64,000 nucleotides of DNA from Actinomadura nitritigenes (GCF_017573545.1 NZ_JAGEOK010000011.1:186001-250000); one strand, 5' to 3'. Positions 31,002 to 39,247 are shown, counted from the first letter of the stretch. The notes: generated from the sequence alone by a model not told the origin. Numbers and translations: made by a program.

Positions 31002-31772
31002 ATGGCCGCCCGCGACGACACCGGCGCGCCCGTCCCCGTTCCGGAGCGGGTGCGCCGCGTCGTGTCGATCGTCCCGTCGCTGACCGAGACGGTCGCGGTG
31101 ACCGCTCCCGGCCTCCTCGCCGGCGCCACCGACTGGTGCACGCACCCGGAAGGCCTCGACGTCCCGCGGGTGCGCGGGACGAAGAACCCTGACGTGGAGC
31201 TCATCAGGGAGCTGCGGCCCGACGTCGTCCTCGGCAACACCGAGGAGAACCGTCCCGCCGACGTCGAGGCGCTGCGCGCGGCGGGCGTCCCGGTGTGGAT
31301 GACCGAGATCCGCACCGTGGACGAGGCGCTGGCGTCGCTGCGGCGGATGCTCACCCTGGCGTGCCGCGTCCCCGTCCCGGACTGGCTGGACGAGGCGGCC
31401 CGCGTCTGGGCGGGCGTGACGCCCGGCGAGCCGCGCGCCGCCGTCGTCCCGATCTGGCGGCGCCCGTGGATGGTCGTCGGCCGCGACACCTTCACCGGCG
31501 ACGTCCTGTCCCGCCTCGGGGTGGCCAACGTCTACGCCGCCCACCCCGAGCGGTATCCGAAGATCCCGCTGGACGAGCTGAACGCGTCCGGCGCCGACCT
31601 GGTCGTCCTGCCGGACGAGCCGTACCGGTTCACCGAGGACGACGGCCCCGAGTCGTTCCCCGGCATCGACGTCGCGCTGGTCGGCGGGCGGCACCTCACC
31701 TGGTACGGCCCGTCGCTGGTGCGGGCGCCCGCCGAGCTGCGGGAGCGGCTCGCGGCGGCCCGGACCTACTGA
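31002..31772 (+). CDS. BtuF-like helical-backbone metal/cobalamin-binding protein without signal peptide
   Basis: About 256 residues from the ATG at 31002; a GTG at 31049 region (VRRVVSIVPSLTET) is a possible later start. The fold is that of periplasmic cobalamin or siderophore receptors: VVSIVPSLTETV, GTKNPDVELIRELRPDVVLGN and ASGADLVVLPDEPY. No signal peptide or lipobox is present, so it should stay in the cytoplasm. It lies 12 bases after icmF with no transport genes around, which suggests handling or sensing of cobalamin for the mutase. That role is inference. Confidence 0.72.
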   Translation: MAARDDTGAPVPVPERVRRVVSIVPSLTETVAVTAPGLLAGATDWCTHPEGLDVPRVRGTKNPDVELIRELRPDVVLGNTEENRPADVEALRAAGVPVWMTEIRTVDEALASLRRMLTLACRVPVPDWLDEAARVWAGVTPGEPRAAVVPIWRRPWMVVGRDTFTGDVLSRLGVANVYAAHPERYPKIPLDELNASGADLVVLPDEPYRFTEDDGPESFPGIDVALVGGRHLTWYGPSLVRAPAELRERLAAARTY

Positions 31773-31790
31773 CCGGGCCTCCTGACGGAC

Positions 31791-32408
31791 CTACTGGGAG
31801 GGCTCCTCGCCGCCGGGCGGGCGCCGGGTGAACATCGCCTCCACGCAGCGCGCCATCCGCCCGTCGAGCTCCTCGGCCGGAACGTCGATCTCCCGCGCCA
31901 GGTGCTCGCGCAGCAGCGTGTACCCGTAGATCGTGGACGCGATCGCCGCCTGCACGGCCTCCACGTCGTCGATCGGCAGCTCGCCCCGGGCGGCCTCCGC
32001 GGCGAGGTCCTTGCGTCCCTCGCCGCGGTTCAGCAGCACCCGGGGCCGGTCGTCGCCGTCCAGCACCAGCAGCGTCGCCAGCAGCACCGGCTCCGGGTGG
32101 CGCAGGCTGGTCCAGAACAGCCGCGACAGCCGCTTGCGCAGCGGCAGCCCGGCGGCGCCCGCCGCGTCCTCGGCGTTGGGCCGGGACCGGTGGAACAGCG
32201 CCGAGCGCAGCAGCGCCCGCCGCGACCCGAAGTACTGGTAGACCAGCCCGCGGTTGACGCCGGCCTCGTCGGCGACCTGCCGCAGGTTGAGGCCCGCGAG
32301 GACGCCGCCGCGGCGCAGCAGCGCGATCGCCGCCGCCCGCAGCGACTCCTCGGTCGCCTCCCGGTCGCGGGTCCGCTCGTCCCGGCGCCCCGCCCGCGGG
32401 CCGGTCAC
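31791..32408 (-). CDS. TetR-family transcriptional regulator
   Basis: 205 residues. The N-terminal helix-turn-helix is typical (LNLRQVADEAGVNRGLVYQYFGSRRALL, about 40-67); the ligand-binding C-terminal part has a WTSLRHPEPVLLATLLVLDG stretch. The GTG at 32408 has GGGAGG 5 bases upstream. It lies 25 bases downstream of the SDR gene on the same strand, so it may be cotranscribed with the acyl-CoA dehydrogenase / SDR genes and regulate them, a common arrangement. It converges with the BtuF-like gene, 18 bases apart. Confidence 0.8.
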   Translation of the reverse strand: MTGPRAGRRDERTRDREATEESLRAAAIALLRRGGVLAGLNLRQVADEAGVNRGLVYQYFGSRRALLRSALFHRSRPNAEDAAGAAGLPLRKRLSRLFWTSLRHPEPVLLATLLVLDGDDRPRVLLNRGEGRKDLAAEAARGELPIDDVEAVQAAIASTIYGYTLLREHLAREIDVPAEELDGRMARCVEAMFTRRPPGGEEPSQ

Positions 32409-32433
32409 CGCGGCCTCCCGAACGCTGGGCGGG

Positions 32434-33189
32434 TCACGCCTTGGGGCCGCCCGCCACGTAGATCACCTGGCCGGACACGAACGAGGCGTCCTCGCTCACC
32501 AGGAACGCCACGACGCCCGCGATGTCCTCGGGACGGCCGACCCGGCGGACGGGGATCTCCTTGGCGGCGGCGTTCTTGAAGTCCTCGAAGCCGACGCCGA
32601 CCCGCTCGGCGGTCGCCGCGGTCATCTCCGTCTCGATGAAGCCGGGCGCGATCGCGTTCGCGGTCACGCCGAACTTGCCCAGCTCGATCGCGAGCGTCTT
32701 GGTGAAGCCCTGGAGGCCCGCCTTGGCCGCCGAGTAGTTCACCTGCCCGCGGTTGCCGAGCGCCGACGTCGACGACAGGTTGACGATGCGCCCCCAGCCG
32801 GCCTTGGTCATGTGCTCCTGCGCGGCGCGGCTCATCAGGAACGAGCCGCGCAGATGCACCGACATGACCGAGTCCCAGTCGTCGTCGGACATCTTGAACA
32901 GCAGGTTGTCGCGGGTGATGCCGGCGTTGTTCACCAGCACCACCGGCGGGCCGAGCTCGGCGGCGATCCGCGCGACGGCGGCGGCGACCTGCTCGGAGTC
33001 GGCGACGTTCACGCCGACGGCGAGGGCCTTCCCGCCGTTCTTCTCGATGGTCTGCACGGTGTTCGCGCAGGCGGCCTCGTCGAGGTCGCAGACCGCGACG
33101 GCGAAGCCCTCGCGGGCGAGCCGGACCGCGGTGGCCGCGCCGATGCCGCGCGCCGAACCGGTGACGATGGCGACCCTGGTGTCGGTCAT
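32434..33189 (-). CDS. FabG-type short-chain dehydrogenase (3-oxoacyl reductase)
   Basis: 251 residues. Cofactor motif TGSARGIG (about 10-17), NNAG, and the catalytic Ser-Tyr-Lys as NLSS plus YSAAK. It looks like a beta-ketoacyl-ACP/CoA reductase or 3-hydroxyacyl-CoA dehydrogenase. CDLDE after the Rossmann strand suggests NAD binding. GGGAG lies 8-9 bases before the ATG. Together with the acyl-CoA dehydrogenase 35 bases upstream it would perform two steps of acyl-CoA oxidation; the substrate is unknown. Confidence 0.85.
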   Translation of the reverse strand: MTDTRVAIVTGSARGIGAATAVRLAREGFAVAVCDLDEAACANTVQTIEKNGGKALAVGVNVADSEQVAAAVARIAAELGPPVVLVNNAGITRDNLLFKMSDDDWDSVMSVHLRGSFLMSRAAQEHMTKAGWGRIVNLSSTSALGNRGQVNYSAAKAGLQGFTKTLAIELGKFGVTANAIAPGFIETEMTAATAERVGVGFEDFKNAAAKEIPVRRVGRPEDIAGVVAFLVSEDASFVSGQVIYVAGGPKA

Positions 33190-33224
33190 GTCGTGCTCCC
33201 TGTCCTCCGTCGAAGCCGTCTGTG

Positions 33225-34376
33225 TCAGACCTGGATGTCCTTGGCGATGATGGTCTTCAGCACCTCGCTGGTACCGCCGTAGATCCGGGTGACCCGGGCG
33301 TCGGCGTACAGGCGCGCGATCGGGTACTCGAGGATGTAGCCGTAGCCGCCGTGCAGCTGCAGGCACTTGTCCACGACACGCTGCTGCACCTCGGTGCAGA
33401 ACAGCTTGGCGACCGCGGCGTCGGCCGGGGTCAGCTCCCCGGCGTCGAGGGCCTCGATGCACCGGTCGACCAGCGACCGGGCCGCCTCCACCTCGGTGGC
33501 GCACTCGGCGAGGACGAACTTGGTGTTCTGGAACGAGGAGACGGTCTTGCCGAAGACCGTGCGCTCCTGGACGTACTTGCGGGCGAACTCGACGGCGGCG
33601 GCCGCGGAGGCGTAGGAGCTGGTGGCGATGCCGAGCCGCTCCTCGGCCAGGTTGTGGGTCAGGTAGCTGAAGCCCGCGCCCTCCTCGCCGAGCAGGTCCT
33701 CGACGGGCACCTTCACGTCGACGAACGACAGCTCGGCGGTGTCGGAGCTGCGCAGCCCGATCTTCTCCAGCTTGCGGCCGACCGAGTAGCCCTCGCTCTT
33801 GGTGTCCACCACCAGGATCGACAGCCCGGCGCGGCGGTTCTCCGGCGTCGCGGGCGACGTGCGCGCCACCACCAGCACCCGGTCGGCGAGGACGCCGCCG
33901 GTGATGAAGGTCTTGGCGCCGTTCAGGACGTAGTGGTCGCCGTCGCGCTTGGCGGTGGTCTGCATGCCGGCGAGGTCGGAGCCGGTGCCCGGCTCGGTCA
34001 TCGCGATGGCCGTCATCATGTCGCCGCTGATGAACGGCGGCAGCCAGCGCTTCTTCTGCTCCTCGGAGGCGTACTTCAGCAGGTAGGGCAGGACGAGGTT
34101 GACGTGCACGCCGTAGCCGCCGAAGCTCACCCCGGCGCGGGCGCACTCCTCGGAGATCACGGCCTGGTACTTGAAGCTGGTCTCGCCCGCGCCGCCGTAC
34201 TCCTCCGGCACCTGGATGCCGAACACGCCCAGCTCGCCGAGCTTGTTGTAGAAGTCGCGGGGCGGGTGCCCGGCCTGCTCCCACTCCTCGTAGACGGGCG
34301 CGACCTCGGCCTGGATGAAGTCCCGGATCGTCTCCCGGAACGCCTCGTGGTCCTCGTTGAACAGGGTGCGGCGCAC
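33225..34376 (-). CDS. Acyl-CoA dehydrogenase
   Basis: 383 residues, the usual length. Flavin/substrate blocks: AIAMTEPGTGSDLAGM (about 125-140), ITGG and, near the C-terminus, QLHGGYGYILEYPIARLYADARVTRIYGGTSEV, with the GGTSE loop where the catalytic glutamate sits in most members. The enzyme introduces a trans-2,3 double bond into acyl-CoA with FAD. GTG at 34376 follows AAGGGG. The upstream 34380-34440 region has repeated operator-like motifs. First gene of the ACD / SDR / TetR unit. Confidence 0.9.
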   Translation of the reverse strand: MRRTLFNEDHEAFRETIRDFIQAEVAPVYEEWEQAGHPPRDFYNKLGELGVFGIQVPEEYGGAGETSFKYQAVISEECARAGVSFGGYGVHVNLVLPYLLKYASEEQKKRWLPPFISGDMMTAIAMTEPGTGSDLAGMQTTAKRDGDHYVLNGAKTFITGGVLADRVLVVARTSPATPENRRAGLSILVVDTKSEGYSVGRKLEKIGLRSSDTAELSFVDVKVPVEDLLGEEGAGFSYLTHNLAEERLGIATSSYASAAAAVEFARKYVQERTVFGKTVSSFQNTKFVLAECATEVEAARSLVDRCIEALDAGELTPADAAVAKLFCTEVQQRVVDKCLQLHGGYGYILEYPIARLYADARVTRIYGGTSEVLKTIIAKDIQV

Positions 34377-34395
34377 GCTCGGCCCCTTTCGCAGC

Positions 34396-34436
34396 GTAAC
34401 TAACAGAACGCTAACTTAGCTCGAATCCCGTTCTAG
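34396..34436 (-). promoter_or_regulatory. Operator-like cluster upstream of the acyl-CoA dehydrogenase gene
   Basis: The interval holds AACTAACAGAACGCTAAC and, on its right side, CCCGTTCTAGC, so AGAACG and CGTTCT form an inverted pair about 19 bases apart. On the reverse strand TAAGTT could be the -10. A near copy of the core, TAGCGTTCCGTT, occurs at 34500-34511 (against TAGCGTTCTGTT here in the opposite orientation). These look like binding sites for one regulator, plausibly the TetR protein of this unit. Confidence 0.4.
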
Positions 34437-34535
34437 CAGCAAATGCCAGAGGAGCGCGGGAAGCACGCATGATCGCACGGACGCGAGATTGCGGAATCTA
34501 GCGTTCCGTTCAGCGTGTCCGGGCGGCGGGCCCGG

Positions 34536-36590
34536 TCAGCAGGAGGGCTCGCAGACGCGCCGCGACACGGCCTTGAGGAAGATCCCCTGGATCTGCTCCG
34601 GCGTCTCGGCCACGTACACCTCGCCGCGGGTCGCGTGCGCGACGCGCCGCAGGTCCCGGACGTCGACGTCCGGCCCGTACCCGAGCATGTTGATCTGCAC
34701 GGGCCGCTCCGGGTCGTAGGCGCGGCGCAGCTCGGCGAGCGTCTCGTCCAGCGTGGGCCCGTCCGGGTCCTCGTCGCGGCCGTCGGTCCACAGCAGGATC
34801 GAGTTGACGAACTCCGGCTTGTAGGTCCGCGTCATGTAGTCGAACGCCGCCAGGAGCGTGTCGTACAGGCCGGTGTCGCCGTGCTTCTTCACCCGCATCT
34901 GCGCGAACGCGCTCAGCACGCGCTGCCGGCGGGTCGACGACCCGAGCCGCTCGCCGAGCGGGCCGACGCCGACCAGCTCGCGCCAGTCCCGCCCGCCCGG
35001 CAGGTCCGTGGAGAACTCCCACTGGCCGAGCTCGCTGTCGTCGGGCAGCAGCGACAGGCCGCCCTGCGCGGTCCGGATCGTCGACTGCAGCCGCGACACC
35101 CCCGGCGCGACCGGTTCGGCCATCGAACCGGAGATGTCCATGATGCTCAGCATCCGGATGCTGAGCGACAGCTGCGCCCACGCCTGCATCGTCTGCGCGA
35201 CCGTCGAGGCGGACGGCGCCGCCAGCGCGCGCGGCGCCCGCGGGTCCAGCCCCGTCCGCGCGGTGAACGAGGCGGGCGCGGCGCCGTCCGGCGTCCGGAG
35301 GCCGAGCCTCTGCACGTCGGCGCGCGCGGCCTTGGACGTGAGCGCCTGCTGGAGCAGCCGGCCCGCGCTTGCCTTCGCCGGGTCCCCGGTGAGGACGGTG
35401 ACCGGGTAGTCGAGGACCACCGAGCCCTCCGACGGGTACACCGCGACCGCCGGCTCGGCCGCGTGCGCGGCGTTGTAGGCGTACACGGCGCGCTCCGGGG
35501 CGAGGGCCACGGGGTAGGGCTGCTCCGCGCCGCCGCGGAACGCGGTGAACTCGGCGTTCACCGACGCGGCGATGCCCTCCCGGATCGTCCGGACCACGCC
35601 GGTGAACACCGCCTGGCCGTCCGGTGACCCGCCCATCAGCGTCCCGGCGAGCATCAGCGTGCCCATGCCGGTCGCGCTGCGGTCGGGGTCGGGCACCTGG
35701 AGGCGCAGCAGGTGCGCGGGGATCGCGCCGCCGCCCGCCGCCGCGCCCGGTGCCCCGCCGGAGCCGTCCGCCGTCCCGGCCGCCTCCAGCAGGTCGCGCC
35801 AGGACGGCCGGGCGGGCACGCCCGCGGCGCTCAACTGCGCGGCGAGCGCCTTCGGCATCGCCACCACGATCGGGCTGGACGCGATCCCGCCGAGCGCGGT
35901 GAACGGCACCGGCTGCGCCGCCCGTCCGGACCCCTGCACGAGCCCGATCCACAGCGACGAGTCGGGGATCCACACGTCCGGCCGCTCGGTGACCCCGGCC
36001 GAGCCCTTGCCGGACAGCAGGGTCGCGACCGCCGCCGGGTCCGCGGCCCGCACCCGCACCCGCGCGCACCGGCCGCCGATCTCGTGCCGGCCGTCGTTGA
36101 ACCGGCCGGCCGCCTTCGCCACGGCGGGCTCGACGTCGGGCGCCGCCGCGACCGAGAGCGTCATCGTGTCGCCGCCGGAGCAGTCCCCCTGGGACGAGGC
36201 GAACGCGTACACGCCGAAGCCCGACAGCACGACCAGCCCCACGGCCGCCGCGAACGGCCCGAGGAAGATGCCCGAGCGGCGCCGCGGCGGACGCGCCGCA
36301 CCGTGCCCGCGGTGCCCGCCGTGCCGGCCCGTCCCGCCGTGCCCGCGGCCCTTCGCCGCCGCGTGCGCGGGCCCGGAAGCCTTCGGCGGCGGGGGAGGGG
36401 ACGGCATGAACGCCGGCTGCGCGGGCGCCGCGGCGGGCGGACGCCGCCGGTCGCGCGCGGGCGCCCCGCCCGGGTCGGAGGCGCCGAGGAAGTCGAGGGG
36501 CGCGCGGAAGTCGCGGGGCACCCGGTAGTCGCCCGAGTCGGACAGGCTGCGCGGCGCCCAGTCGGGGACGTCGTCGTCGTGGCCGCTCAT
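34536..36590 (-). CDS. Membrane-anchored VWA-domain protein with substrate-binding-like region
   Basis: 684 residues. The cytoplasmic N-terminus is disordered and Pro/Gly/His-rich (about 1-105); one transmembrane helix follows (about 108-132, IFLGPFAAAVGLVVLSGFGVYAF). Next is an extracellular region resembling bacterial solute-binding proteins (about 145-430, with VWIPDSSLW and GVPARPSWRDLLEA), then a von Willebrand A domain (about 470-670) with the metal site DISGSM and DGRDED. Two cysteines close the C-terminus (RRVCEPSC). Surface adhesion or sensing is likely, but no substrate is known. The ATG at 36590 has CGGAGG upstream. The pseudokinase gene lies immediately upstream on the same strand (205-base gap). 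Confidence 0.78.
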   Translation of the reverse strand: MSGHDDDVPDWAPRSLSDSGDYRVPRDFRAPLDFLGASDPGGAPARDRRRPPAAAPAQPAFMPSPPPPPKASGPAHAAAKGRGHGGTGRHGGHRGHGAARPPRRRSGIFLGPFAAAVGLVVLSGFGVYAFASSQGDCSGGDTMTLSVAAAPDVEPAVAKAAGRFNDGRHEIGGRCARVRVRAADPAAVATLLSGKGSAGVTERPDVWIPDSSLWIGLVQGSGRAAQPVPFTALGGIASSPIVVAMPKALAAQLSAAGVPARPSWRDLLEAAGTADGSGGAPGAAAGGGAIPAHLLRLQVPDPDRSATGMGTLMLAGTLMGGSPDGQAVFTGVVRTIREGIAASVNAEFTAFRGGAEQPYPVALAPERAVYAYNAAHAAEPAVAVYPSEGSVVLDYPVTVLTGDPAKASAGRLLQQALTSKAARADVQRLGLRTPDGAAPASFTARTGLDPRAPRALAAPSASTVAQTMQAWAQLSLSIRMLSIMDISGSMAEPVAPGVSRLQSTIRTAQGGLSLLPDDSELGQWEFSTDLPGGRDWRELVGVGPLGERLGSSTRRQRVLSAFAQMRVKKHGDTGLYDTLLAAFDYMTRTYKPEFVNSILLWTDGRDEDPDGPTLDETLAELRRAYDPERPVQINMLGYGPDVDVRDLRRVAHATRGEVYVAETPEQIQGIFLKAVSRRVCEPSC

Positions 36591-36664
36591 CGCGGACCTC
36601 CGTTCCCCGGGCGGGTGCACCGGGCCGCGGCGCGCCGTGTCATGACTCGCCTCCTCGCGGAGCG

Positions 36665-36689
36665 TGAGACAGATGAACGATGTGTCTCA
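36665..36689. repeat. Inverted repeat between the pseudokinase and VWA genes
   Basis: TGAGACA (36665-36671) and TGTCTCA (36683-36689) form a perfect 7-bp inverted repeat with an 11-base spacer. It sits in the 205-base gap between the two minus-strand genes, so it could be an operator or a weak attenuator for the VWA gene. Confidence 0.45.
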
Positions 36690-36795
36690 GTCGGTCGGGT
36701 GTGATGTTCGTCTCGCCGGACGGCCCCGTCAAGGGTTTCGCCGGTACCGGACTGGATGCGGGAGGAGGACGGAGCCGGAACGGTCCGCAGCGGGC

Positions 36796-38064
36796 TCACG
36801 AGGGCACGGGGACCTCGGCGAGCAGCGCGCCGAGCCCGGCCGCGCGGGCGGGCGCCACGTCGCCGGGGGCCCGTCCGGCCAGCGCCGAGCGCAGCCCCGC
36901 GATCCGCCGCCGGAGGTCGACGGGCGCGCCGCCGTCCACCTCGTCCAGCAGCGCGGTCACCAGGGTCGCCAGCTCGGTGCCGAACCGCGGCCGGACCTCG
37001 CCCGTCGCCATGCCGACGTCGATCGAGCGCCGCATCCGCCCGAGGGCGCTCACCGCCGCCGCGCGGACCGTCCGCGCGGGGACGGCGGGGGAGGCCGCGG
37101 CCGGCGGGCGGCTCGCCGGGTCCTCCACCGGCCCGAGGGGCGGCCGCGAGGCCGGCCGGCTCGGCAGCGGCACCGCCACGTCCGCGGGGGCGTCCCGGAG
37201 CGACGAGAGGATCATCAGCAGCGGCAGGAGGGCCAGCGCCAGCACCGCCGCGCAGGCGCTGCCGACGACCGCCGCACGGCGGCCCCGCGGCCGTCCGGGC
37301 CGCCCGGCTTCGGCCGGGAGGACGCGTGTCCGGGCCGCCGCAGGCGCATCAGGGCCCTCGGCCTGCGCCGCGAGGACGCGTTCCGCGTCGGCCGCCGAAG
37401 GACGGCCGGCTCCGGCGTCCCGGTCCCGGCAGCGCGCCACCAGCTCGGCGACACCGTCCGGTATGCCGCTCACGGCGCCGTCCGGATCGCCCGTCAGGCA
37501 CTCGGCGATGATCCCGCCGAGCGCCCGGACGTCGTCGTCCGCGCCGCCGGTCGCCTCGGATTCGCCCTCGCCGGCCCGGACGAGCACGCCGGCCGGGCCG
37601 AGGCCGAGGAGCCTGACCCCGTCCGCGGTGAGGAACACCTGGGAGGACGTCAGCGCCCCGTGCACCGCCCCGCAGGCATGGGCGGCGGCCAGTGCCCCGG
37701 CGATCCGCGCGCAGACCGCCACGCCCTCCTGGGGCGCCGGCAGGCCGCGTGACAGGCGGGCGCCGAGCGTCTCGCCGCTCAGGAACTCCGCCACGACGTA
37801 CATCAGCGCGCCGCCGTCCGTCCCCTCGGCCTCGCCGTAGTCGTAGGTGGTGACCGCGCAGGGGTGGGCCGGGGACGCGGCGGCCCGCGTGGCGTCCCTG
37901 ATCCGCTCCCGCAGCGCGCCCTCCGAGGCGGCCACCGCGAGGACCGTCACCGCGACGCGCCGCTCCAGCAGCGCATCGCGCCCGCACCACACCTGCGTCC
38001 GGCCGTGGCGGCCGAGGCGCCGCTCCAAGCGGTACCGGCCGTCCAGCACGAAACCCGGGTCCAC
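36796..38064 (-). CDS. Transmembrane serine/threonine pseudokinase
   Basis: 422 residues with the bacterial Pkn layout: kinase fold (about 8-230), linker, one transmembrane helix (about 267-290) and an extracellular helical part (about 330-420). The fold is recognisable (LDGRYRLERRLGRHGRTQVWCGRD at the N-lobe, AEFLSGETLGARL hinge). All catalytic residues are lost. The VAVK lysine is Thr (RVAVTVL, about 36-42), the HRD loop reads AVHGALTSSQVFLT so the catalytic Asp is Ala, and DFG is replaced by LLGLG. So it should not phosphorylate. It may act as a scaffold, as mycobacterial MviN-type pseudokinases do; that is analogy. It lies upstream of the VWA gene. Confidence 0.82.
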   Translation of the reverse strand: MDPGFVLDGRYRLERRLGRHGRTQVWCGRDALLERRVAVTVLAVAASEGALRERIRDATRAAASPAHPCAVTTYDYGEAEGTDGGALMYVVAEFLSGETLGARLSRGLPAPQEGVAVCARIAGALAAAHACGAVHGALTSSQVFLTADGVRLLGLGPAGVLVRAGEGESEATGGADDDVRALGGIIAECLTGDPDGAVSGIPDGVAELVARCRDRDAGAGRPSAADAERVLAAQAEGPDAPAAARTRVLPAEAGRPGRPRGRRAAVVGSACAAVLALALLPLLMILSSLRDAPADVAVPLPSRPASRPPLGPVEDPASRPPAAASPAVPARTVRAAAVSALGRMRRSIDVGMATGEVRPRFGTELATLVTALLDEVDGGAPVDLRRRIAGLRSALAGRAPGDVAPARAAGLGALLAEVPVPS

Positions 38065-38309
38065 GGGACCTCCCCTCTGGCGCGGGGATGGCGTTCACCC
38101 AGAGTGCAGTACGCACGCGGAACCCGGTTCGGATCGGCCGCCGGACGATCCGCACGGATCAGAAGGGAAAAAGTTCGGACCGGCCGGGTTACGGCCCGTG
38201 GCCGGAGCAGGCCACCGCGGGGACTTGCGCTTCCGCGGAGATGCGCCGGCGCCGCCGGCCCGGGTCAAGCCGGGGCATCGGGGCGGTGGCGCGGAGGCCA
38301 TGAGACATG

Positions 38310-38421
38310 AAAAGCGGCGCCGGGTGGATACGGGGGCAACCCACCCGGCGCCGCATCATCGGTGTTCCGACGGGGGCCCGGAACACCGGCACGGGCGCTC
38401 CGACGGGGGACCAGAGCGCCG
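38310..38421 (-). ncRNA. 6C-like small RNA with three C-rich hairpin loops
   Basis: On the reverse strand three consecutive hairpins occur: 38420-38394 (7 bp), 38388-38360 (9 bp) and 38354-38314 (14 bp). Their loops are UGGUCCCCCGUCG, GGGCCCCCGUC and GUUGCCCCCGUAU, so each exposes CCCCCGU. The last stem is followed by UUUU, an intrinsic terminator. Upstream is a -35 TTGACT (38459-38454) and a -10 TACGAT (38433-38428), with a rather long 20-base spacing. The plan matches actinobacterial 6C RNA, whose C-rich loops pair with G-rich ribosome-binding regions. Loops here have five C and there are three hairpins, so I call it 6C-like. The remainder of 38065-38309 shows no gene. Confidence 0.72.
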
Positions 38422-38466
38422 GTACAAATCGTACACCGAAACCCCCTGCGGTTAGTCAAGAGAATG

Positions 38467-38799
38467 TCACGACCGGATTTCCGGTCGCTGTCCGGAAACC
38501 CGCTTCTGCTCGGGGCCCTCGCGGTCGTCGAAGTGGGCGGACGGCGTCGGCTCGCGGCCGCCGTTCGCGAAGATCACCGCGACGTACGGCAGGAACAGCG
38601 CGCCGACGACGAGGACCGCCGCCAGCCACACCGGTGCCCCGGCCACCACGCTGACCACCGCCCCCACGAAGCAGACCGTCCGCACTCCCATCGACCACAG
38701 GTAGCGCCGCTGCCGGTGGCCGATGTCCTCGGACATGGGGCGGGGAGCGTCGGTGACCGTGTAGACCTCCGGTCCCCGATGGTGATTGACCTTCACCAT
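38467..38799 (-). CDS. DUF3099 membrane protein, copy 2
   Basis: About 110 residues from the ATG at 38799. A hydrophilic N-terminus (VYTVTDAPRPMSEDIGHRQRRYL) is followed by two transmembrane helices (about 36-56 and 58-76) ending in the family block LPYVAVIFANGG, and a charged tail. The function is unknown. The N-terminal TVTDAP motif is the usual start of full-length DUF3099 proteins, so this is the typical member and the 63-residue copy at 6048 the short one. It is divergent from dodecin. The 6C-like RNA promoter starts directly after its stop. Confidence 0.72.
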   Translation of the reverse strand: MVKVNHHRGPEVYTVTDAPRPMSEDIGHRQRRYLWSMGVRTVCFVGAVVSVVAGAPVWLAAVLVVGALFLPYVAVIFANGGREPTPSAHFDDREGPEQKRVSGQRPEIRS

Positions 38800-38863
38800 T
38801 CCACGGTAAGCCCATGGAGTCCGATAGGCGACAGCAGGACGGTCAAGACATGGGAGACATGAC

Positions 38864-39076
38864 ATGACGGACCGTACGTACCGCGTGACGGAGATCGTGG
38901 GCACCTCGCCGGAGTCCGTGGAGACCGCCGTCCGCAACGGCATCAGGCGCGCCTCGCAGACCCTGCGCCACCTCGACTGGTTCGAGGTCAAGGAGGTGCG
39001 CGGCCAGATCGAGGACGGCGACGTGGCGCACTACCAGGTCACCCTCAAGGTCGGCTTCCGCCTGGAGGACACCTGA
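38864..39076 (+). CDS. Dodecin, flavin-binding dodecamer
   Basis: 70 residues, the canonical dodecin size. It has the family pattern RVTEIVGTSPESVETAVRNGI, the aromatic LDWFEV that stacks flavins, and GHVAHYQ-like DGDVAHYQVTLKVGFRLED. Dodecins assemble into hollow dodecamers that store or buffer FMN, riboflavin or CoA. GGGAG lies 7-8 bases before the ATG. It is monocistronic, with a hairpin terminator 3 bases past the stop. Confidence 0.92.
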   Translation: MTDRTYRVTEIVGTSPESVETAVRNGIRRASQTLRHLDWFEVKEVRGQIEDGDVAHYQVTLKVGFRLEDT

Positions 39077-39078
39077 TC

Positions 39079-39111
39079 ACCCCCAAGGCGCCGCAAGGCG
39101 CCTTCGGGGGT
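39079..39111 (+). terminator. Hairpin terminator after dodecin
   Basis: Arms at 39079-39092 (ACCCCCAAGGCGCC) and 39097-39111 pair with a single bulged base and a 4-base loop. The following 39112-39247 is a G/C-run-rich stretch with several more short inverted repeats and two tandem copies of an 11-12-base motif (AGCGCCAGCGG); no gene. Confidence 0.6.
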
Positions 39112-39247
39112 GTGGGGGGAACCCCCACCGGGGGGCGTGGGGGGCTGGCCCCCCACCGGGGGCGGCCGGAGCGCCAGCGGAGCGCCAGCGGAGCGTAAGG
39201 CGACGGTCGCCCCCGGGGCGGGGGGTGTGGGGGGTCGCCCCCCACAC

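Noticed and set aside
27723..31694. A 1323-codon reverse-strand open frame opposite icmF
   Set aside because: High-GC antisense shadow of icmF and the BtuF-like gene; His/Arg/Val-rich product with no motifs.
36680..37840. A plus-strand gene opposite the pseudokinase
   Set aside because: Ser/Arg/Pro-rich shadow frame; the reverse strand holds the protein with a recognisable kinase fold and membrane helix.
39112..39247. A structured RNA in the G/C-run stretch after dodecin
   Set aside because: Many overlapping short inverted repeats can form from G and C runs alone; no consistent structure, promoter or conserved loop was seen.
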